64,000 nucleotides of DNA from Isochrysis galbana (taxonomy: Eukaryota > Haptophyta > Isochrysidales > Isochrysidaceae). The notes below the pieces were generated by a model, which worked only from the letters and a program-made list of their open reading frames with translations, had not been told where the DNA came from and ran no database searches. Positions within the stretch are counted from its first letter, which is position 1. The number at the start of each line of letters is the position of its first letter. Positions 53,371 through 62,744 of the stretch are shown in pieces. The translations under genes were made by a program, and so were the position numbers. The DNA is taken from assembly GCA_018136815.1 (NCBI GenBank), contig CM030938.1, forward strand, positions 5,488,638-5,552,637, given 5' to 3'.

Positions 53371-56300
53371 GTCGCCGGCGGGGCCCACGTCCGCGCTGTT
53401 ACCCCGCTACCAGTCCAGGGTAGTGGGCCTGAACGCCACCCACCAAAAGATCGTATTACACTACGGCCGAGTACTTCTACGGCCCCCAACCGGTACCCCA
53501 AGATTCCCCAAGTTCCAGACAAGCCCTGCCACCTCCATCCCCCTCTTTCTCCTGCCTCCTCGCCGATTGCCCCTATTTCTCCCAATGCCGATAATTCCAT
53601 CCTGATTCTCGATATCACGCACGAGTCCTCAAAACCAAGTCAACCGTCACCGCCTCTCTATCAACTCAAGCCGCTCAACCGCTATCCCACGCCACTCCCC
53701 AAGCATCAACAGTCCAAGACCTCACGGTCTGCGAAAATCCAGCCGCCGCAGGCCCAATCCAACCTTCAATCTCTCAAATCAAATTTCGCATGTCCGAGCC
53801 ACAAAACGTCTCCCGAGTACGAGTACGAGTCCAAGTCACGTTCAGAATTACCCTCTTCGTCCTACGCCACCGCGAGCCCATCTACGAGTCTGAGCCCAGT
53901 CCAGTCATCACCGGTATCACCAGTCTCCATCGCTACGACGATGGAGGCGCAGTTCTCCGGTTCCTCCCCACTTTCTTTCGAGTTCGAGTCCAAGCCTGTT
54001 TTGAGCAAACCCCGTTCTGAGCCATCCGAGTCCGAGTCCGAGTCCGAGTTTACAACGTCACCGAGTCCTACCACGCGGTCGACCGCAGGATTAACGGAGC
54101 TCCAGCCACCCACTGAGCCTCTGACGACCACTCCTTCCGCGGGAGTGTTCACCTTCGGTCCTCCGCGCCCCGAGTCTGAGTCATTTGGAAACTCCGGTCA
54201 CGTCCAGAATTCCAACCATACCCGAGCCCCGTTTCACGAGCCACCGCGTATCGAGTCCAAACACAAGCTGACGCCGAAGCCCTCGACGACAGCCACTGTG
54301 TCCTTGTCCAAGCCACCGTTTCGAGTCTCGCCGCAGCCGGCCTGCCACTCCAGCAAGCTGCACGCCGCCGAGCCGATCCCTTCCGTTTCCGTTCCGAGTC
54401 CGAGTCCAATTGCACAAGACAGTGCATCCCGAGCCCGCGTAATCAAGCCCGTCACCGAGTCCGAGATTACGGCCGCACCGAGCCAACCGGTGCTGGCCAC
54501 CGTGCCCCTATTGTCATCACAAGCGTCCGCTTCGTCCTCATCGACGGTTGCGACGCCAGGGGGCTTCACCTTTGGGCCGGCCCCGTCCGTTCCCATTTCG
54601 AAAATTAGCCCTGTTTTTGGCGTCCAGCACGCTAGGAACGACGAGTCCGAGTCCGAGCACAAATCAACGTCACCGCGGAGTCCGCGGTCGACCACCGGCG
54701 TTCCCACGCCATCCCATCAGTCAAGAGCCATGGAGGAGCTGGCACAGCCGTCTCCTAGCCTCTCTCAAGTCGCCGAGTCTTCCGAATTCGAGTCTGAATC
54801 CGCCGTAATTTTAGCGGTCCATGCACCCGCTAGCCCGAGCCAAGTCCTCCGAAGAATGCTTCGCATTGCAGAACCTCTTCGGCCACCACCCACACCAGCC
54901 GCTGCCGCAGAGCCACCACCCTGGCCTCAGCCTTCCCCGCAGCCGGCTTCTTCGACAGCCACGTCCCTTCTTTCGCCGGCGCCGACCCCGCCGACGACAG
55001 ATTGCAACGAAGTCTATGCCTGGCCCGATTCCTCTCCCGACGTGACCATGGAGAGTGACCACAACTCCCTTGCACGTCGAGGAACGGCCGCCTCCCAAAC
55101 CGAGCTTCTACGCCCATTGAGCCAGCCCAACCGAGTCTCTAAGCCATGTCCTTCATGTCTCTCACCGGTGGTCTCGCGGCCGCGGCGTCCGTCGCCGCAA
55201 TCCGACACCCCACTTCTCCGAGTTTCTTCGTCAATCCCGTCCTCCGAGCCTGTCTCCACGTCGTCGATATCCGAGTCTACTTCCATTCGTCCTACGTCGC
55301 CGCGGCCACCGGTCGCAGCCTCCAAGCACTGCCTGCCTCTCGATACCACTGCCACCGCCATCATGCGCGTGGCAGCGATCAATGCGTCCGCGATCCAGTC
55401 CTTCGATTCCTCTCGAAACAACTCCGATGTCGGCACCCGCGATGATACCCCGTCACCCGCTCTCCACGCTCTCGCCTCTCTTCGTGCACGAGCGAGCGGC
55501 TCTGCGGTGGTATTACCTCGGCACCTCACGGAGGCAGCCCAAGAGCTCCGCCGGCCGCGCAGTGGCACCTTAGCCTCGCCTGCCGCCGCGCTACCCAAGC
55601 ACTTCGATGAGCTTTGCGCTGAGCTCACGAAGACGAGTCAACAAGTCCAAGACGGGCTGACTTCTGGCTGTCACGCCCCACGAGTTCTCGTCGTTGGTGA
55701 GACTAGCGGCGTCGTCTCCTCCATGTTCCTACTCGCCGGAGCTGATGTAGCTACGTGCGATTTATATCCTTCCGAGATTGACTACGTGCCCCACTTCCAA
55801 GGCGACGCGCTTCATGTCCAAAACCTAGGTTGGGACCTAGTCATCGCCCACCCGCCCTGCACGTACCTCTCCGCCGTCAGCAGCCAATGGCTTTCCCAAG
55901 AACCCGGACGTCGTGCCGCTCTTGAGTCGGCCGCCCGCGTCTTCAAGTCAATGGCCTCCGCCACTGCTCCGTTTGTAGCGGTTGAGAACCCTCGGATGCA
56001 TGCGGAAGCTCGCCGTTTAGTCGGGGGGTTGACCCCGACCCAATTCGTCCAACCCTGGGAGCACGGCACTGGACACCAGAAAGCCACCGGGTTGTACCTC
56101 ACCAAAGGGCTGCCGCCTCTCCAGCCAACCTGCGTCGTGGATGGCCGTGAGTCGGCCATGGCTTACCTCTCTCCTTCACCGCACCGTGGCGCTCTTCGCA
56201 GCCGCACCTACGTCGGTGTAGCTGGAGCGATGGCGACCCATTGGATGCCTGTTCTTCTTCGACATTTGAGCCAACAGGGAGACCAGCCATCGACGAAGAA

Positions 56301-56652
56301 ACTGTCCGCGTTGGAGCTACTCGCTTGCGCGCGGCGCAGCCTATCAGACCGGCCTTCCCTTAGCTCGACTGAGGCTACCGCATACGAGCCGTGGTCGGCT
56401 CTTCATCGTTATGAGAGGGGGAGGGAATCTAGTGAAGTTTCTTCCGACCCCGTTGTTTCCCGTCCAGCTACTCCCGAGTCAGACAACCACGAAGACCAAA
56501 AAGAAACCCACGATAACCACGACAACGACACGCCACTCTACGCCTCCGAGTCTACTCTCCACGACCCATTCTCTCCATGGACCGCCCCGCCTCCGGCACG
56601 CGCGAGCTCGCCGCGTCCGACGACGCCGACGACTCTCCGGAAGCGGCGCTAA
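53371..56652 (+). CDS. ORF2: readthrough product with a phage-type cytosine-5 methyltransferase-like domain
   Basis: This frame is continuous with gag after the UAG and stays open to a UAA at 56650-56652; the first in-frame ATG noted is 53941. The N-terminal 700 residues are Ser/Pro/Glu-rich (repeated ESESE) and probably disordered. The domain at about 55660-56280 reads VLVVGETSGVVSSMFLLAGA and CDLYPSE (SAM-binding motif I region), GWDLVIAHPPCTYLS (PC motif, the catalytic Cys of cytosine-5 methyltransferases), APFVAVENPRMH (ENV-like motif VI), QPWEHGTGHQKATGLYL and SRTYVGVAGAMATHW. This order matches compact DNA methylases found in phages and bacteria. All motifs are intact here, so activity is plausible. 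The target and role are unknown; protection or silencing evasion of element DNA is inference. Confidence 0.75.
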   Translation, partial: VAGGAHVRAVTPLPVQGSGPERHPPKDRITLRPSTSTAPNRYPKIPQVPDKPCHLHPPLSPASSPIAPISPNADNSILILDITHESSKPSQPSPPLYQLKPLNRYPTPLPKHQQSKTSRSAKIQPPQAQSNLQSLKSNFACPSHKTSPEYEYESKSRSELPSSSYATASPSTSLSPVQSSPVSPVSIATTMEAQFSGSSPLSFEFESKPVLSKPRSEPSESESESEFTTSPSPTTRSTAGLTELQPPTEPLTTTPSAGVFTFGPPRPESESFGNSGHVQNSNHTRAPFHEPPRIESKHKLTPKPSTTATVSLSKPPFRVSPQPACHSSKLHAAEPIPSVSVPSPSPIAQDSASRARVIKPVTESEITAAPSQPVLATVPLLSSQASASSSSTVATPGGFTFGPAPSVPISKISPVFGVQHARNDESESEHKSTSPRSPRSTTGVPTPSHQSRAMEELAQPSPSLSQVAESSEFESESAVILAVHAPASPSQVLRRMLRIAEPLRPPPTPAAAAEPPPWPQPSPQPASSTATSLLSPAPTPPTTDCNEVYAWPDSSPDVTMESDHNSLARRGTAASQTELLRPLSQPNRVSKPCPSCLSPVVSRPRRPSPQSDTPLLRVSSSIPSSEPVSTSSISESTSIRPTSPRPPVAASKHCLPLDTTATAIMRVAAINASAIQSFDSSRNNSDVGTRDDTPSPALHALASLRARASGSAVVLPRHLTEAAQELRRPRSGTLASPAAALPKHFDELCAELTKTSQQVQDGLTSGCHAPRVLVVGETSGVVSSMFLLAGADVATCDLYPSEIDYVPHFQGDALHVQNLGWDLVIAHPPCTYLSAVSSQWLSQEPGRRAALESAARVFKSMASATAPFVAVENPRMHAEARRLVGGLTPTQFVQPWEHGTGHQKATGLYLTKGLPPLQPTCVVDGRESAMAYLSPSPHRGALRSRTYVGVAGAMATHWMPVLLRHLSQQGDQPSTKKLSALELLACARRSLSDRPSLSSTEATAYEPWSALHRYERGRESSEVSSDPVVSRPATPESDNHEDQKETHDNHDNDTPLYASESTLHDPFSPWTAPPPARASSPRPTTPTTLRKRR

Positions 56653-58230
56653 CAATGGCAAGCATTCGGAGTGAACGGGGACCAGAAATGGTCCAACGTC
56701 ACGCTCGAAACCGCTGACGAAATAAGAGCGCAAGCTCTAGCCGGACGAGGCGCCGACGAGGAATCCGACCTCGCCGCTGCCGTCCGAGCGCCGATCGAGT
56801 TCGTGGAAGCCAAAGGCATCCGCGCCGAAGAGCTAGCCTCATTAGTTCGAAGACCCAAGACAGAAGCCCAAGCTCGTCTCGAGAAAGACTGGGAAAAGAT
56901 GTCCGACCACCCGAGGCACCCCACCGACAAGAGAGGCCTGGGATACACTAGTCCCAAGCTATCACCCTGCACCGCTACCAACGAGGACGACGCCTCTAGA
57001 CCCTCTGCCACGATAGCGGCAGTCGGATTACCCGAAGAGACGACGATCACCACGACGACGAATTCACCCGAGCAACCACGCTGTCGACCAACCCCGTCCC
57101 CGTCCGACACCATCGCACACGTGACCGCGCACCGACCGGATAGCGTCGTGGATACCCTACCATCTGCCTACCCAAGGCATTGCCTATATGTTCGAGACCT
57201 AGTGGTCTGCCGCTCCGGCGAGGCTACCGGCAAAGAAGGAGTTATCTTAGCCGACTCCGCTCTCACGGTCAACAGCACACTCGCTGACACCGGAGCTGGC
57301 CCGTCGGTCGTGACCACTTCCCTCTTGTCCAGCCTACCCAAAGACGCATGCGTCGAGCGGCTGCCACAAGCCGTAGTGACACCGCTTCACGGTCCGGACG
57401 GCCTGCCTCTTATCACGCGAGGCAAGGCTCGAATCGTCTTCTCCGTCGGTGGATTTCTCTTTCGTCATACGTTCATGGTGATTGAAGGCAACCCGATGCT
57501 GCTGCTCGGGAACGACTTCTTAGCCACGCACGCCGCTTCGATTCAGCTCGCCTCCGACAGCGCGGACGGCTCTATCACCCTCGGTGCTCCATCCACGGTG
57601 GCTCCTCTTGAGGTTAATGGCAGTCCAAGCCCCGACGCTCCGCCGATCTTTCGCGTCTCGACGTCACCGATAGCGGTGGTCCCTGTCAGCATGACTTGTG
57701 CACAGGTCTGTCCGACCTCCGCGAACCCAATCACGACTGACTTCTTCCGAGGGCCGCAGGCCACCAAAAACGACAACCAGCTAGTCACCGAGCCTCTCTT
57801 CAGCACGGCCGATGAGTTTGCCGCCAAAGCGCCGGCATCATGTGGCTCCGAGTACCTCCTATACACCCACGAACCTATCACGATCCCGGCCTATCATCGG
57901 GCAACGTTTCACGTCCGAATTCCGCTAGCTCTTCGAGAACACGAAGACTGCGCCATGCTCGTGGACCGACTCCCTACGCGTGAAACGATCGATAGCTCTC
58001 CTCTCGTCATTCCCCAAGTAGAGAGGTCGAACGCCGACCACACCATCGCGGTTACGGTGGTCAACACTGACCCCAAACCTCTACACCTTCCGTCGTTCCA
58101 TCCTGTAGCTTCGCTACAGGTTCGATTCAAAATTCACGCTGGAGCGCTCTCTTTCCGTATATCTTCGCGCATGACGAGCGATCGCGACTTCAGCCTTCGC
58201 CGCGCGGGGAGGGGTTTGTTTATCGTATGA
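56653..58230 (+). CDS. ORF3: retropepsin-like aspartic protease region
   Basis: The frame continues directly after the UAA at 56650 and ends at a stop at 58228-58230. A retropepsin-type domain is visible at about 57270-57560: NSTLADTGAGPSVVTTSLL (DTGA active site), a flap region, and MLLLGNDFLATHAASI (the LLGxDFL psi-loop motif). The segments before and after are unassigned linkers. The region that should lead into reverse transcriptase stops at about 58150, so pol is 3'-truncated. Retropepsins cleave Gag-Pol precursors during particle maturation. Confidence 0.75.
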   Translation, partial: QWQAFGVNGDQKWSNVTLETADEIRAQALAGRGADEESDLAAAVRAPIEFVEAKGIRAEELASLVRRPKTEAQARLEKDWEKMSDHPRHPTDKRGLGYTSPKLSPCTATNEDDASRPSATIAAVGLPEETTITTTTNSPEQPRCRPTPSPSDTIAHVTAHRPDSVVDTLPSAYPRHCLYVRDLVVCRSGEATGKEGVILADSALTVNSTLADTGAGPSVVTTSLLSSLPKDACVERLPQAVVTPLHGPDGLPLITRGKARIVFSVGGFLFRHTFMVIEGNPMLLLGNDFLATHAASIQLASDSADGSITLGAPSTVAPLEVNGSPSPDAPPIFRVSTSPIAVVPVSMTCAQVCPTSANPITTDFFRGPQATKNDNQLVTEPLFSTADEFAAKAPASCGSEYLLYTHEPITIPAYHRATFHVRIPLALREHEDCAMLVDRLPTRETIDSSPLVIPQVERSNADHTIAVTVVNTDPKPLHLPSFHPVASLQVRFKIHAGALSFRISSRMTSDRDFSLRRAGRGLFIV

Positions 58231-58623
58231 TTCCGGAGTGTTTACGTTAGTTTTCTGAGCCCAAGGACTTTGGTTTTTGGTTTCTTGTGAGTGATTTTTG
58301 TAGCAACTTCGTCGAGTCCCACCGTGTTCCCAAACGAGTCCCCCCGAGTTCCCGAGTCTATACCCCGAGTCAACGAGTCAATACAAGTCAAGCACGCGCC
58401 TGAGCCACCCCCAGTCGCCTGCCACCACCTCCCACAAGCCTCCTTCCGCACTTCCGCGCCCACCGTGCTCCGTGCGTGCGTCGTGCGTCGTGCGTCGATC
58501 ACCATGCCCGTAGTCAACCCCGAGGAAAGCTCCATGAGCTCCCCACAAGAACCGCGTTCCGCGCTAGCTGCCGGCGCGCCCTCGCAGGCAATCTCCAAGA
58601 GTGAGATCAGCCTTGCTCTGACA
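58231..58623 (+). other. 3' region of the second element
   Basis: About 390 bp ends in CTGACA before the GCCCC duplication. It contains a small frame starting MPVVNPEESSMSSPQEPRS, which could be a gag start inside a 3' LTR, as in the other element, but it does not match the 5' gag start of this element. No LTR pair can be demonstrated. Confidence 0.5.
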
Positions 58624-58830
58624 GCCCCCCACTGCGCGTGCGCGAGCCGCTCGCGCGAGGATCAATCCGGAGGCGTCTTCCTCCCCGCGCGCTTTCTTCT
58701 TGACTCGCCGCGCGGACTCGCGCCGCGGACTCACCCCAGCGTTCCGTTACGGGTTTTATCTAGCCGACGTTTACGACAAAAAAAACTGGCACCGAATGAA
58801 GGCAAGGCGCCTGATGGGGGTGCGCCCTCG
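58624..58830. repeat. Repeat R2, copy 2, right half
   Basis: It resumes after the insertion with gccccccactgcgcgtgcgc, gaggatcaatccggaggcgt and ccccagcgttccgttacggg, then ctagccgacgtttacgac and ctggcaccgaatgaaggcaa, parallel to 32620-32795 and 59665-59870. Confidence 0.9.
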
Positions 58831-59069
58831 GGGCAGAGGATCCTTAAGACCTCGGTCTGACGACCCTTGACGGGAATTGAAAATTGTTCAGGTGGAGGGA
58901 GGTCAAGCATCGGAAGGAATGGAGGAGGGAGTCGATCTGCATTGGGGTTCGGATGAGTAGACAAGTACAGTCAGAGGTTTCTGATGAGGCTTCGGAAGTT
59001 GTCCAACCCTCGCTCCGTCTGGATAGAGTTCCAAGTCCCTCTTGGTTGGCCGAGCTCACACGCATACAA

Positions 59070-59515
59070 CCGACTTGGACACTCTTCCTCGTCTCCTTCG
59101 GAGAGTCGGGCTAGGCAAGGTTTCTTCTGGGCTAGGAGTCCAAGGATGCTTGCATCGCGGTGTGTAGCGGGGAGACTCCCTCGTCGTTTATCCAATGACA
59201 TACGACATACTCCTCCCACTGAACAGTGGGGGGGTCCTTAAGGCCTCGTAACATCGTGTTTTGTGTTTGTATTCTGTGTCTGTGCGTTTCGTTACGGGTT
59301 TTATCCAACCTCCTTCTTGATGTACTTCATCCAAATCAGGACATCCAATCGGAAGTTAAACTATTAAAACTGAAAATAGAGGGTTATAAAGCAAACATCC
59401 GCCTAGCGGAAGTTGAACTAAGACGACTCAGGCGACAAATAAGGTAAGCGCGCCCTTTCCGACCGGGTACTTGCCCAATATAAAATTTCCAAGGGGGGCC
59501 AAAACGAAGGGAGGA
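59070..59515. repeat. Repeat R1, copy 2, with a captured coiled-coil segment
   Basis: 59070-59305 matches R1 (gactctccgaaggagacgag inverted at 40205; gtttcttctgggctaggagt; gcgtttcgttacgggtttta). After it, 59306-59447 encodes a short Leu/Lys-rich coil (EVKLLKLKIEGYKANIRLAE) ending in TAA. Then the block gcgccctttccgaccgggta and ttgcccaatataaaatttcc (59455-59495) is shared with 40370-40440. Confidence 0.7.
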
Positions 59516-59574
59516 GGCTGCCGCCGGCGGCGTCCCGCCTGGGTCGGGTGAAGGCCCTTGGTCGGGGTGGCGAG

Positions 59575-59870
59575 GGGGGACGACCCGCATCGCGTTCTTT
59601 TGGGAGCGGACCCTCGTAACGAAACGCGGGTGGAGTGTGTTTGTATTCAGTGTCGGTAGCGCACGTCATGCCCCCCACTGCGCGTGCGCGAGCCGCTCGC
59701 GCGAGGATCAATCCGGAGGCGTCTTCCTCCCCGCGCGCTTTCTTCTTTTTTCGCCGCGCGGACTCGCACCGCGGACTCGCCGCCCGGACTCACCCCAGCG
59801 TTTCGTTACGGGTTTTATCTAGCCGACGTTTATGACAAAAAAAAACTGGCACCGAATGAAGGCAAGGCGC
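59575..59870. repeat. Repeat R2, copy 3 (uninterrupted)
   Basis: This is a full copy with both inverted ends (cgtaacgaaacgcggg at 59612; ccccagcgtttcgttacggg ending about 59813), the intact target gtcatgccccccactgcgcg and the 3' extension to ctggcaccgaatgaaggcaa. It serves as the empty-site reference for the element at 50421-58623. Confidence 0.85.
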
Positions 59871-59929
59871 CTTCCGCCCACCCCCTTCTCCGCGCTCTCT
59901 CTCCCCTCTCCTGCGGCACGCGCGATGGC

Positions 59930-60395
59930 GCGCCTGCGGTAGGCCTGCAGCTGCCCTCTGGCGGCCCCTGGAGGCTCTTGGAGGCCAGCTCAGGGGGCAG
60001 AGGAGGTTGGGGCTGGGCCCTGGCCTCCCCTGCCTCCCCCTCGCTGGCGCTCCTGAGCCTCTGGAGCCCCCACGCTGCACCTGTCTGCCTGTCGACCAGG
60101 GGGGAGGGGGGGTTGGAGCAATGGGCTGGCCACGAGGGGCCAGGATGGGCGAATGGGGCGGGCCTGTGGGGAAGGGAGTGGATCAGTAGGGCATTGGCCT
60201 CCTGGCAAGTCATCAGGCATGCCAGGAGGATGGTTGGTTCCTCCCCCATGGCAGGGGAGGAGTGGAGAGAGAGGTGGGCTCGTGCCCCCCATGGGTCAAC
60301 CAAGTATAGACTTAGTTGGGGTGCCGCCATGGAGTAAGGGGGGCGCGAGGCCCCCAATTGACCCCCATTTATAGAGGTAGGTTGTGAAGGGAGGT
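59930..60395. repeat. Dispersed repeat related to 8830-9080
   Basis: Shared words: gccagctcagggggcag, tggccc/cctcccctgcctc, ctgtctgcctg(g/t)cgacc, gggcgcgaggccccc and gacccccatttata. A short palindromic module caaccaagtatagacttagt lies at about 60297. There is no credible ORF. Confidence 0.6.
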
Positions 60396-61137
60396 CACTT
60401 AGGCTTAGAGACCCAGAAGAGCAAAAGGCCTTTTGAAAAGGTTCGGAAAAAGTAATTAAGATGCATGAGTGATGAGTGACCGGCCTACAACGGCACCAGC
60501 TCAACTACGGTTGGATTAAAGGGGCCTGCCTTGTCCTTCTTTCACTTTCCACTCCGGTACTCTAGCCCCCTCCCCTTCCCCCATCCCTGCTTCCCACACC
60601 TCCCCGGACAATTGTATAGCCTTGGCCTTGGCGATCCCCCCCTAGTCTTCGATCATCAGTCATGAGCCCTCACGGTCTAGGACTAGGACCAACTCTAGAA
60701 GCGCTTCAGCGAGCGCCTTAGGTGGTCAGCGTGTGGGTAGGGACGAAAATGCAGGGACTCCAGGGTTCACGGGCCCTACCGTCGTAGGTTGTAGCTACTC
60801 GATGTCTATGGCAAGCCTCGTTCGCGCCCCCAACACTCTTACTTCGTGCATTGTGGTTGATGGCGGTTCAGCAATTGATGTGAGATGAAAGATGTGCAAT
60901 TAACCTCATTGTAGTGCGTAAACTCTGCCGTGGATTTCAAAGAAGAAGAAGATGACAAATAATTTGCTCAAAACTTGTCCTCGTTATTCGCGAAGCTGTG
61001 GAGCAAGTGCTAGAGGAGATGCTGCACGGTGAAAGGGAGGTGGTGACGACCCAAGTCCCTTTCATGTCAGGAAGGGTACATGCAGATTTAGTCTAACACG
61101 CAGGAGAGTGCACTTCTTCCCCATCCGGTGCGGCGAG
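60396..61137. other. Intergenic, nothing recognised
   Basis: Moderately AT-rich DNA without long ORFs, repeats shared in the window or RNA-gene signatures that I can identify. The block gtgagtgaccggcctaca at about 60473 echoes the end of dispersed repeat A. Confidence 0.4.
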
Positions 61138-61959
61138 TCAGCATTCGCTGTAACACCGACCAGTATGACGGCCTCGCCGACAACGGTTCTTTGTTCTGCT
61201 GCAGTTTGCAGCTACACTTGTCGTCGTATCGACCTGCTCCTCTTCATGGCTGACTGGAGAAGCAGTAGGCTTGGTTACGGACATGCAGGTACGCTGAACG
61301 TGTCCTGCATCTTTGACTCGGTCACCAGTGGCGAAGAGTCCGCCTGGGCAATGATGATCTATGCGCTGCAGGGCCCTTGGCGAACCAATGAGGACTGGAG
61401 CTGCTGAAGGAGCTACAACTGTGTAACCCATCGGTGCCCATTCCATACAAAGGACCAGCGGCTGCGGCTGCGGCTGCGATTGCCTCAATGGCATCTGCAT
61501 CGCCAGCTGTGGCAGCGGCTGCGCCAGAGGATGCGATGGTGACAGCGGCGGCAGCGGTGTCAGGTTGTTGAGATTGTATGGATTGAGCCGACTGCAGATG
61601 GCCTTTCTGTACAATGTGGAAGAGTTGCGCTCGCGGTCGCTTTTGTTGCCATCTGCTGCAGTCCCTAGCGCTTCTTCGATGCATTCGGCGGCGACTGAGA
61701 ATCGGCACACCCCAATCTCTTCGAGGAACTTCTCGACAGTGCAACTGAGCGGGATGAGGGCGACGTCCGTGATGTGGTGCTTGATGCACCAGCGGACTGC
61801 CGCTGACTGGATCGGAGGCTCAAGCCAACCGACGAGGCTGGAGAGGCCGTTGATACACGCCATATGGGCCGATAGAGGGCTCTGGACGGCGATGTGCTTG
61901 TCCGTGGTCGAGTAGCCATGGCGGACACGCATTGGCGAGGGGGGGAGATGGGAGATCAC
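61138..61959 (-). CDS. Hypothetical protein with a SAM-like N-terminal segment
   Basis: A 273-codon minus-strand ORF. The more credible start is the Met of MRVRHGYSTTDKHIAVQS. The region VRWCIKHHITDVALIPLS, then VEKFLEEIGVCRFSVAAECI, has the spacing of a SAM domain. After about residue 120 the sequence becomes low-complexity (Leu-Pro and Gln-Pro repeats), then Cys/Thr-rich without recognisable features, so the C-terminal part may be intron or noncoding. There is no neighbouring gene to help. The family is not recognised. Confidence 0.35.
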   Translation of the reverse strand: MISHLPPSPMRVRHGYSTTDKHIAVQSPLSAHMACINGLSSLVGWLEPPIQSAAVRWCIKHHITDVALIPLSCTVEKFLEEIGVCRFSVAAECIEEALGTAADGNKSDRERNSSTLYRKAICSRLNPYNLNNLTPLPPLSPSHPLAQPLPQLAMQMPLRQSQPQPQPLVLCMEWAPMGYTVVAPSAAPVLIGSPRALQRIDHHCPGGLFATGDRVKDAGHVQRTCMSVTKPTASPVSHEEEQVDTTTSVAANCSRTKNRCRRGRHTGRCYSEC

Positions 61960-62744
61960 GAAGGATGATAGAAAAGGAGGGGGAGAGAGGGGAGAGGAGA
62001 GACCTGAGTCTCCCTCAAAGAATTACTCTATATACAGAGAGAAATAGAACGTTTTGGGAGATACCTCACTAGTGACTCAACAGCGGGCGACTCAACTGCA
62101 GCCACTGAGCGTTCAGTTCACATAATGAAACTCCCGACAAGAGAGAGTTTCTGAGGGAACTGACTCGACGCCCTGTGGGCGACTCCGTCCGCTGCGTTGG
62201 TGCAATGTGTTATGAGTCACTGCTGAGTGAGTCCACATTTTTAGATACAGAATACCGAAAGGGCGAACGTGAAGTAACAGAGGTGTATCCCTCTAAGAAA
62301 TCTCCCGTCACACCCGGGGGGAAACTGGGGGTGGCGTCCTTGCTGGCCGGCCATGCCCACCCGTCCGTACGCCGCGCGAGAGCTGGAGGCCTCCAGGCAG
62401 GCCTTGGCGGTTGTGCTGGAGGAGACGAATGAGAAGGCGCGCAAAAGGGCGCGCTTTGGGCCCGGCGCCTCGCGAGACGACTTCTGGAAAGACTCTTCTT
62501 GGCGCTGGCTGCCGGGCCGCTCGCGCGGACGATGCACTCGCGCATCGGAATGTAGCGGCTTTCCATTGTGAGGCTGGAGCTGGATGCGCCAGCAGCTGGC
62601 GGCGGCGGTCATGTTCTGGTGTGCGACGTGTACGCACGTTTCGGCAAGCGCCCAACCGATCTGTGGCGATTCGTCGACGCGCTACGCATGCCCGCATGCG
62701 CCTGAGCGGAGGCCACGCTATGAGTGGAAAGGAAGCTGTCCTCA
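61960..62744. other. Weakly coding stretch
   Basis: A plus-strand ORF at 62353-62571 begins with a helical-looking segment (MPTRPYAARELEASRQALAV, then EETNEKARKRARF) and could be a first exon, but no downstream exon was identified. Competing minus-strand ORFs are Pro/Ser/Arg-rich. I do not call a gene. Confidence 0.25.

Larger units (their letters stand above)
50421..58623 (+). mobile_element. Retrotransposon encoding Gag, a methyltransferase-like domain and protease
   Basis: Boundaries come from comparison with the empty R2 copy: a 5-bp GCCCC duplication at both sides and TGT...ACA ends. Plus-strand order: leader (50421-50651), gag, in-frame UAG, ORF2 with methyltransferase-like domain, in-frame UAA, then an aspartic protease ORF ending at 58230 and a 390-bp 3' region. 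Reverse transcriptase, RNase H and integrase are absent. The two ends do not look like copies of each other, so intact LTRs are not evident; a recombinant or rearranged element is the likely explanation. It is related in Gag and ORF2 to the element at 20751-30261. Confidence 0.82.
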
